Assembly: GCA_044356865.1 (NCBI GenBank)
Contig: JBIKVN010000096.1
Coordinates: forward strand, 1-11,340
From: JBEIUL01 sp044356865
GTDB lineage: Bacteria > Planctomycetota > Phycisphaerae > Phycisphaerales > SM1A02
Length of the DNA stretch: 11,340 nt
Direction: 5' to 3'
In this document: positions 6,636-11,340 of the stretch, piece after piece
Numbering within the stretch: position 1 is the stretch's first letter
Layout: each line of letters begins with the position of its first letter
The notes under the pieces: generated by a model
Seen by the model: the letters and a program-made list of their open reading frames with translations, nothing else
Databases searched by the model: none
Told to the model about the DNA's origin: nothing
Made by a program: the position numbers and the translations under genes

Positions 6636-9218
6636 ATGGGGATCGGCTTCCGACAGCTTGTCCACGCACCGGGAAGGATCGTCGCGATGGTCGCGATGGT
6701 CGCGATCGTCGCGACCTGGGCCTGCCCCGCGGCGGCGCGGGCCCAGGCCACCTCGGGGCACCTGCCCGATCCGCTCGGGTGGCGCCGGCTCGAGGACCTC
6801 GTCGATCGGAACGTCGAGCCGCCGCTGACCGTCGCGCAGGCGGAAGTGGCCGCGGCGCTCGCCCGCGACGCGGCCGAGCGGTACCGGGCGGTGCGCGACA
6901 CCGAGGTCGAGCGATTCCTCGCGAAGGCCGACGAGCTGCTCTCGCTGCGCCGCTCGCCCGACCGTGCCGCCATCCGCGAGGCGTTCGCCCGGCAGTCGGC
7001 GCTCGTCGCGAGCATCGAGGCGATCGACGCCGAGCTGTTCGCGGGCCTCGAGGCAACGCTCGATGAGCCACAGCGGGCGACCTTCGCGCGGGTGCGGCGG
7101 GCTCGCGAACGCGAGACGCTCGTCGCGACCATGCCGCTCGGTCGTGATCCGGGGTTGCGGCGGGCGATCGAGCCTTGCCTCGGAAGGATCGGGGCGAATG
7201 TCGACAAGATCGCGGGAGTCCGCGGGCTGCTTGATGCGAGCGAACCCGCGGTGAACGACCGCCTGCGGGCGGTGCGGGACCGCACCCGCGAGTTGCTTGT
7301 CGCGGCGGGAGCGGCTTTCGAGGCCGAGGTCGGCGTGCTGCCCCCGATCGGGGCGGCGATCGATCCGGAGGAACTCGAGCGGATCCGCGGCGCGATCTCG
7401 TCGCGGGTCGCCCGCGAGATCGACGAGGCGGTCGCGGCGATCCGGGCCTTGCGGAAACAGCAGGACCAGGCGCTCGACGCGGCGTGCGCGATCCTGCCGC
7501 GCGGGAAGGCCGTTCTGTTGCGGGCGCTGGCCAGTTCCGAACGGCTCGAACGCTCGGTGGAACTTCCCGTCGACCATGGACAGGTCCTGCTGGGAAAGAC
7601 AACGTCGCTGCTCGGGGCGGGCGGAGCGCCCGTTCCCCTCGGAGGTCCGGGCCTCGCACCGATCAGTCCGGAAGAGGTCGAGGTTGTGCGGCCTCGGCTG
7701 GTCGCGTGGCTCGAGGCCGATCGTCCGTGGCTCGACGAGACTCGTGCGATGCGCGATCGGCAGCTTCCCGCGGCGGTGGCCGAGGTGTTCGGGCCAAGCC
7801 CGATCTTCGGGTGGGAGGAGCTCGGGCTGTCCCACCGGGACTTTCCCGAGGACCGGCGGCCGGTACTGCTCGCCCGCGACCGGCGGGCCGTCGAGGAACT
7901 CGCCTGGCTCGAGGCGACGCTCGGCGCGGAGCGGTTCGCCGCCGTGCCGCCCGCGACCTTCCGAACTGGGCGACGCGGCCCGGTGGATTCGGACGACGCC
8001 CCGATGTTCCTTCCGGTCGCGGGCATGGCGTGGATGAAGGCCCCCGAGCGGCCGGCCGACCCGAGGCAGGCACGGCGGGCGTCGTGGTCGCGAAGCCGCG
8101 GGACTTCCTGGGGGCGAGGCGGGCTGATCGAGCCGCCGGACGAGGCGTCGAATGGCTCGCTTCGCGAGACGGTCTCGTTCGTCGCGAACCGGCCGGCGAT
8201 CGAGAGTGCCTTCGTCGGCCGGGCCGCGGCCCTCGCCGCGATCGAGGATCGGATCACGGCGCTCGCCGTCTCCGAGCGGGAATGGAGCCGCCGCGCGATG
8301 GGGTTGGATGCCGGCCCTCCGGATACGGTTGCGATCCTCGACCGCAACCGGGCCGAGCGCGACGCGATCTTCCTCGCGATCGCCGAGGCCGACGAGTCGT
8401 TCTTCGCAGCGCTGCGGTCGATCGTCGAGGCGGACGGGGGGCTCTCTGCGGCCGGTCGCCGGGCGATGTCGCTCGCCGTCGAGAGCGCCCGGATCGATCG
8501 GGCCGTCGATCGCGAGATTGCGGCGAATCTCGGGTTGAACCTGACGTTCGAGTTCGAAGCCCGGTTCGCCTCGCCGGTCGCGGCGATGCGCGAGTCGGGA
8601 GTCGAGTGGCCGAACCCATCGGTCGCCGAGCGGGTGCTTCGGGCCACGGACCTCGCCCTCGCCGACCTCCGTCGCCTCCGCGGCATCGCCTTTCGAACCA
8701 CCGATGCGCTGAAGGTGGACCTGCGCGATGCCGAAGCGACGCGGGAACGGCTCGAGCGGGCCCGCGAGTACGCCCAAGCCCGGAGACGGCTGGTCGCGAA
8801 CTGGCGGTCGCTGCTCGGGGAATGGCAGGAAGCGCTGCCGCCCGCGGATCGCGGTCGCTTCGTCGCGTCGTACCTCCGGATCGCGGCGCCCGATCTCTTC
8901 GCGACCGCCGACGACCCCGCGCCGCTGCTCGCGGCGGCTGGAGGGCAGCCGGAAATCGCGGGGAATCCCGAGTTGGTCGCGGCCCTCGCCGATCTCAAGG
9001 CCGACCGTCGCCTCAACTACCTCCCGGTCTGCGAGGCGATCGCCCGAGCCGAATGCCTGTTCGAGCCGAGGAACGTGCGAGCCATCCAGCGGCTGGAGTG
9101 GGAAAGGCGCGAGGCCTCGGCCCAGATCGTCGGCCGCCTGCGTCGACTGGTCGGTGACGAGGCGTCGGAAGCGATCGGGTTGCCGGATTTCGCGGCCCGG
9201 CTTCGCCGGGAGGAGTAG
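6636..9218 (+). CDS. Large exported helical protein of unknown function
   Basis: An 860-residue protein I do not recognise. The start at 6636 gives a good Sec signal peptide: basic RQLVHAPGR, a hydrophobic core IVAMVAMVAIVATWA, then cleavage near AARA-QA at about residue 38. A second in-frame ATG (6687) has a GGAAGG 9 bases upstream but would lose the basic n-region. The rest is rich in Ala, Arg, Glu and Leu, predicted almost wholly helical, with no membrane segments after the signal. Segments near residues 115-160, 262-310 and 570-620 resemble one another: a helix with an Asp, then FxxL, then 'L-x-x-x-x-R' and an Arg-rich helix, reminiscent of CpxP/Spy-like periplasmic helical repeats. That resemblance is my inference. 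No catalytic motif is visible. Strong third-position G/C supports a real gene. It diverges from mutS and is probably transcribed alone. Confidence 0.85.
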   Translation: MGIGFRQLVHAPGRIVAMVAMVAIVATWACPAAARAQATSGHLPDPLGWRRLEDLVDRNVEPPLTVAQAEVAAALARDAAERYRAVRDTEVERFLAKADELLSLRRSPDRAAIREAFARQSALVASIEAIDAELFAGLEATLDEPQRATFARVRRARERETLVATMPLGRDPGLRRAIEPCLGRIGANVDKIAGVRGLLDASEPAVNDRLRAVRDRTRELLVAAGAAFEAEVGVLPPIGAAIDPEELERIRGAISSRVAREIDEAVAAIRALRKQQDQALDAACAILPRGKAVLLRALASSERLERSVELPVDHGQVLLGKTTSLLGAGGAPVPLGGPGLAPISPEEVEVVRPRLVAWLEADRPWLDETRAMRDRQLPAAVAEVFGPSPIFGWEELGLSHRDFPEDRRPVLLARDRRAVEELAWLEATLGAERFAAVPPATFRTGRRGPVDSDDAPMFLPVAGMAWMKAPERPADPRQARRASWSRSRGTSWGRGGLIEPPDEASNGSLRETVSFVANRPAIESAFVGRAAALAAIEDRITALAVSEREWSRRAMGLDAGPPDTVAILDRNRAERDAIFLAIAEADESFFAALRSIVEADGGLSAAGRRAMSLAVESARIDRAVDREIAANLGLNLTFEFEARFASPVAAMRESGVEWPNPSVAERVLRATDLALADLRRLRGIAFRTTDALKVDLRDAEATRERLERAREYAQARRRLVANWRSLLGEWQEALPPADRGRFVASYLRIAAPDLFATADDPAPLLAAAGGQPEIAGNPELVAALADLKADRRLNYLPVCEAIARAECLFEPRNVRAIQRLEWERREASAQIVGRLRRLVGDEASEAIGLPDFAARLRREE
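6677..6712 (+). repeat. Four 9-bp tandem units in the signal-peptide core
   Basis: GATCGTCGC, GATGGTCGC (twice) and GATCGTCGC follow without a gap. They encode the repeated Val-Ala-Met/Ile pattern of the hydrophobic core of the 860-residue protein. Gain or loss of a unit would keep frame and change the core by three residues. Confidence 0.85.
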
Positions 9219-9227
9219 CGGGGGGCG

Positions 9228-9247
9228 GGCAGTCCGGGGCAGTCCGG
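9228..9247. repeat. Short tandem duplication after the 860-residue gene
   Basis: GGCAGTCCGG occurs twice in direct succession, 9 bases after the stop codon at 9218. Bases 9219-9331 otherwise hold no gene or clear structure. A small hairpin, CCCGGC-TTC-GCCGGG (9196-9210), lies inside the last codons before the stop; it has no U tract. Confidence 0.6.
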
Positions 9248-9331
9248 AACGGCGAGGCCATGCCTCGTCGACGATCGACGCGAAGGGTTCACCGCCTGGG
9301 CCGGCCCGCCCGGCCGCCTGTGGCGTCCCGC

Positions 9332-9366
9332 AAAAACACCACCGGCGACCCGAAGGTCGCCGGTGG
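9332..9366 (-). terminator. Strong intrinsic terminator of the tRNA-Ala gene
   Basis: Read on the minus strand, a perfect 12-bp stem (CCACCGGCGACC with GGTCGCCGGTGG) closes a C(UUCG)G tetraloop, one of the most stable RNA loops known, and is followed by TGTTTTT. It starts 3 bases after the tRNA 3' end. On the + strand the stem exists but lacks a U tract, so it should not efficiently stop read-through from the convergent 860-residue gene. Confidence 0.9.
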
Positions 9367-9369
9367 CAG

Positions 9370-9442
9370 TGGAGCGGATGAGGATCGAACTCACAACCTC
9401 TTGAATGCGATTCAAGCGCTCTCCCAGTTGAGCTACCGCCCC
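9370..9442 (-). tRNA. tRNA-Ala, anticodon CGC
   Basis: A complete 73-base cloverleaf. Acceptor GGGGCGG pairs with CCGCTCC, including G3:U70, the main identity element for alanyl-tRNA synthetase. The D arm is GCTC/GAGC, and the anticodon stem CTTGA/TCAAG encloses loop ATCGCAT, giving anticodon CGC for codon GCG. The T arm is GTGAG/CTCAT with loop TTCGATC, and the discriminator is A73. Loop bases A32 and U38 can pair, as is typical of bacterial tRNA-Ala. The terminal CCA is not encoded, so the organism must add it. It is a single gene, not part of a tRNA cluster in this window. Confidence 0.96.
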
Positions 9443-9459
9443 AAGCGGGAAGAGGCGGG

Positions 9460-9465
9460 AGTATA
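9460..9465 (-). promoter_or_regulatory. Candidate -10 box of tRNA-Ala
   Basis: TATACT on the minus strand, 17 bases upstream of the mature tRNA 5' end, would give a short 5' leader of about 10 bases for RNase P to remove. The hexamer and its flanks (CTATACTC) match those before mutS. No clear -35 box is seen. Confidence 0.4.
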
Positions 9466-9498
9466 GCGTGGGTCCCGCCGGGGGCCGGTCGGCCGGAG

Positions 9499-9504
9499 TA
9501 TCCT
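9499..9504 (+). promoter_or_regulatory. Possible -10 box upstream of the ZIP gene
   Basis: TATCCT on the + strand is the only AT-leaning element in the GC-rich stretch between the tRNA promoter and the transporter gene. It would give a leader of about 75 bases. No -35 box and no recognisable Zur-type operator were seen. Confidence 0.2.
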
Positions 9505-9585
9505 CTGACCCCCATTGCGGACGGCCCCGGGCCGGGCCGCCCGTTCGGTCGCCCCGGCCGCCCCCAACGTCCCCGAGACCTCCCC

Positions 9586-10632
9586 GTGAGCTTCGGCCCC
9601 CAGATCGCCCTTTACACCGTCCTCATCGTCGCGGCGTCGCTGCTCGGGGGCGTGCTGCCGTCGATCCTTCGCCTCGGCCACCGGGGGCTCCAGCTCTCGC
9701 TCTCGCTCGTCGCGGGGGTGATGTTCGGCGTGGCCATCTTCCACCTCCTTCCCCATGCGGTCATGATCGCCGCCGACGCCGGGGGGGCGGCGAGCCACTC
9801 GACCCTCGATCCGATCATGCTCGCGGCGGCGGTCGGGTTCGTGGCCCTCTTCCTGCTCGAGCGGTTCTTCCACTTCCACCACCACGAGCCGGTCGAGACG
9901 CCCGAGGCCGAGTGCGGCGACTGCGGCGGCCACCACCATGACCACCGCAAGGCCGTGGCCGCGGAACGGTCGGCCGGCCGCGCCGCCGGCCCGGCCCGTC
10001 TCGGGTGGGTGGGGGCGATCTTCGGGCTCGGCGTGCACAGCCTGCTCGAGGGGGTCGCCCTCGCCGCCAGCCTCGTGGCCGCGAGCGAGGCGTGTTCGCA
10101 TCCGGGACATGATCACTCAGCCCACGCGGCCCATGCCGACGCCCTGGCCTGGGCGGGTTTTGCGACCTTCCTCGTGATCGTGCTGCACAAGCCGTTCGAC
10201 GCGATGACCCTCACCGCCCTCATGCGGCACGCCGGGAAGTCGCGCAAGGCGATCGTGATCGCGAATCTCCTGCTCGCGGCCCTCGTTCCCGCGGGCATCG
10301 GTCTCTTTCTCCTCGGGGTCGCCGGGCGCGGCGACGCCCTCGCGGCGACGGCCCTAGCCCTGGCCTTCTCGGCCGGCATGTTCCTCTGCATCGCCTCGAG
10401 CGATCTCCTGCCCGAACTCCAGTTCCACCGCCACGACCGGGTGACGCTCTCGCTCTCGCTGCTGGCCGGGCTCGGACTCGCCTTCGCCATCGCCCGCTTC
10501 GAGGCGGCCGCCCACGAGGCGGCGCACGCCCACGACCACGCGCTCGACCCCGGGCACGACCACTCCCACGACCACTCCCACGACCACTCTCACGACCACT
10601 CCCACGACCACGGGCACGACCACGCCCACTGA
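9586..10632 (+). CDS. ZIP-family metal transporter with histidine-rich loop and tail
   Basis: A 348-residue inner-membrane protein with eight predicted membrane segments (about 5-27, 37-60, 73-93, 140-165, 187-208, 222-243, 250-272, 286-305), the ZIP (SLC39-like) layout. ZIP proteins move zinc or other divalent metals into the cytoplasm. The metal-site helices are visible: TM4 HSLLEGVALAAS (H151, E155) and TM5 LHKPFDAMTL (H201, D205), with FHLLPHAV (H53, H57) in TM2 and DLLPE (273-277) in TM7. The TM3-TM4 loop (about 94-138) holds His clusters and a CxxC-like ECGDC. The C terminus ends in Asp-His-Ser-His repeats, a probable metal buffer. Start is GTG at 9586, with no Shine-Dalgarno sequence; the first helix begins at once. 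It is followed 22 bases later by the 65-residue gene. Metal specificity cannot be told from sequence. Confidence 0.88.
   Translation: MSFGPQIALYTVLIVAASLLGGVLPSILRLGHRGLQLSLSLVAGVMFGVAIFHLLPHAVMIAADAGGAASHSTLDPIMLAAAVGFVALFLLERFFHFHHHEPVETPEAECGDCGGHHHDHRKAVAAERSAGRAAGPARLGWVGAIFGLGVHSLLEGVALAASLVAASEACSHPGHDHSAHAAHADALAWAGFATFLVIVLHKPFDAMTLTALMRHAGKSRKAIVIANLLLAALVPAGIGLFLLGVAGRGDALAATALALAFSAGMFLCIASSDLLPELQFHRHDRVTLSLSLLAGLGLAFAIARFEAAAHEAAHAHDHALDPGHDHSHDHSHDHSHDHSHDHGHDHAH
10549..10629 (+). repeat. 12-bp tandem repeats encoding the His-rich tail
   Basis: Near-identical 12-base units of the type CACTCCCACGAC run from about 10549 to the stop of the ZIP gene, with variants CACTCTCACGAC and CACGGGCACGAC. 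They encode repeated Asp-His-(Ser/Gly)-His. Unit number can change by slippage without frameshift, so tail length is likely variable between strains. Confidence 0.9.
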
Positions 10633-10654
10633 CCTTCACCTTCCGAGACCACCC

Positions 10655-10852
10655 ATGGCCGACCAGCCGCCCATCAAGGTCGAGAAGGTCCTCGCCGAGC
10701 TCAACCGGCTCCGCACCGACCTCTCGAAGGACCCGACCGACCTCGAGTGGTTCACGCTCCACCATGTCTTTTGCTTCGTCTCGTACAAGATGGGCGACTT
10801 CCAGAAGTACCTGAACGAGACGGTCAAGCCCGGCGAGCATCCGGGCGAGTGA
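10655..10852 (+). CDS. Small 65-residue protein of unknown function
   Basis: A soluble protein, MADQPPIKVEKVLAELNRLR at its start, with a predicted N-terminal amphipathic helix (about 6-25) and an aromatic middle (EWFTLHHVFCFVSYKMGDF, about 31-49) followed by a short charged tail. Nearly every codon ends in G or C, as in the neighbouring genes, which supports real coding despite the size. There is no signal peptide or membrane segment. It lies 22 bases after the ZIP stop and 7 bases before ileS, so it is probably co-transcribed with both. I do not recognise a named family. The aromatic/His/Cys-rich middle could form a small packed helical hairpin or a partner-binding surface; that is a guess. 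Confidence 0.75.
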   Translation: MADQPPIKVEKVLAELNRLRTDLSKDPTDLEWFTLHHVFCFVSYKMGDFQKYLNETVKPGEHPGE

Positions 10853-10859
10853 CTTTCCG

Positions 10860-11340
10860 ATGCCCGACTACAAGTCCACGCTGAACCTACCGAAGACGGG
10901 CTTCGCCATGAAGGCGAATCTCGCCCAGAACGAACCGCTCTCGCAGCAGCGCTGGGAAAGCCTCGGGCTCTACCGCCGCCTCGCCGAGAGCCGGGCGGGG
11001 AAGCCGCGGTTCGCGTTCCACGACGGACCGCCCTACGCGAACGGGGCCATTCATGTCGGCCACCTGCTCAACAAGGTGCTCAAGGATCTCGTGGTGCGGA
11101 CGAGGCTGATGGAGGGCATGGACTGCCCGTTCGTGCCCGGCTGGGACTGCCACGGCCTGCCGATCGAGCACAAGGTCCTGACCGAGATGGTCGCCGCGGG
11201 CAAGGCCGCGAAGCTCGACGGGCTCGCCCCGGATGTCCGCCGCATGGCGATCCGCCGCGAGTGCGCCCGCTCGGCCGAGAAGTTCATCAAGCTGCAGGCG
11301 ACGCAGATGCAGCGGCTCTTGACGCTCGCCGACTACGCCG
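10860..11340 (+). CDS. ileS: Isoleucyl-tRNA synthetase, N-terminal part (runs off window)
   Basis: The first 160 codons of a class I aminoacyl-tRNA synthetase that charges tRNA-Ile. The opening MPDYKSTLNLPKTGFAMKAN is the typical IleRS N terminus (DYKxTLNLPxTxFPMKANL), which separates it from ValRS and LeuRS. The ATP-binding HIGH signature appears as PYANGAIHVGH (58-68, H65 and H68), followed by VPGWDCHGLPIE (92-103), another class I Ile/Val/Leu motif. The gene continues past base 11340, so the editing domain and KMSKS loop are not visible. The ATG at 10860 lies 7 bases after the preceding stop and has no Shine-Dalgarno sequence, suggesting translational coupling. No T-box or other leader structure fits in this short gap. 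Confidence 0.96.
   Translation, partial: MPDYKSTLNLPKTGFAMKANLAQNEPLSQQRWESLGLYRRLAESRAGKPRFAFHDGPPYANGAIHVGHLLNKVLKDLVVRTRLMEGMDCPFVPGWDCHGLPIEHKVLTEMVAAGKAAKLDGLAPDVRRMAIRRECARSAEKFIKLQATQMQRLLTLADYA

Noticed and set aside
3188..7066. Very long + strand open frame (1292 residues) across the repeats and the reverse of mutS
   Set aside because: It lies antisense to mutS, whose motifs are unmistakable. The frame stays open only because GC-rich DNA has few stops; its translation is low-complexity Arg/Ala/Pro/Gly.
6551..9016. Upstream in-frame extension of mutS to 1724 residues
   Set aside because: The extra part is antisense to the 860-residue gene, is Ser/Arg/Ala-rich nonsense, and MutS homology begins just after 6550.
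6423..9515. 1030-residue minus-strand open frame opposite the 860-residue gene, running through the tRNA
   Set aside because: It crosses a tRNA and its terminator and overlaps the mutS start; composition is typical of a shadow frame.
9443..9585. Zinc-uptake regulator (Zur) operator before the ZIP gene
   Set aside because: No AT-rich dyad of the Zur type is present in this GC-rich stretch.
10853..10859. T-box or other riboswitch controlling ileS
   Set aside because: Only 7 bases separate ileS from the preceding gene, and no T-box sequence is seen upstream in the cluster.

Overview
This is a GC-rich window from a bacterial chromosome. It most resembles a planctomycete, judging by the mix of genes: a secreted von Willebrand A protein with HEAT-like helices, a very large secreted helical protein of unknown function, and start codons with almost no Shine-Dalgarno sequences. 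The phylum call is inference from gene style, because no rRNA or lineage marker is present. Codon use is uniformly G/C at third positions, and no gene looks recently acquired.

Layout. At 101-1471 lie rpmA (ribosomal protein L27) and obg (ribosome-associated GTPase) on the + strand, with a GC-rich hairpin between them. A convergent minus-strand gene (1478-3046) encodes an exported VWA protein; its stop lies 6 bases from the obg stop. A 795-base gap (3047-3841) follows. It holds no credible gene but contains about 2.7 copies of a nearly perfect 225-bp direct repeat packed with hairpins. mutS (3842-6550, minus) encodes a complete mismatch-repair ATPase. It diverges, across 85 bases, from an 860-residue exported helical protein (6636-9218, +). 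A minus-strand tRNA-Ala(CGC) with a strong terminator lies at 9332-9442. From 9586 to the window end, three + strand genes form a tight cluster: a ZIP-family metal transporter with a histidine-rich tail, a 65-residue conserved-looking protein, and the first 160 codons of ileS.

Most of the window serves translation and genome maintenance (L27, Obg, tRNA-Ala, IleRS, MutS). The less understood parts are the two exported proteins, the 65-residue protein between the transporter and ileS, and the 225-bp repeat array. I found no CRISPR array, transposase, integrase, prophage or recognisable defence system. The array is the best candidate for something undescribed, but the sequence alone cannot distinguish a functional RNA from an inert spreading repeat.
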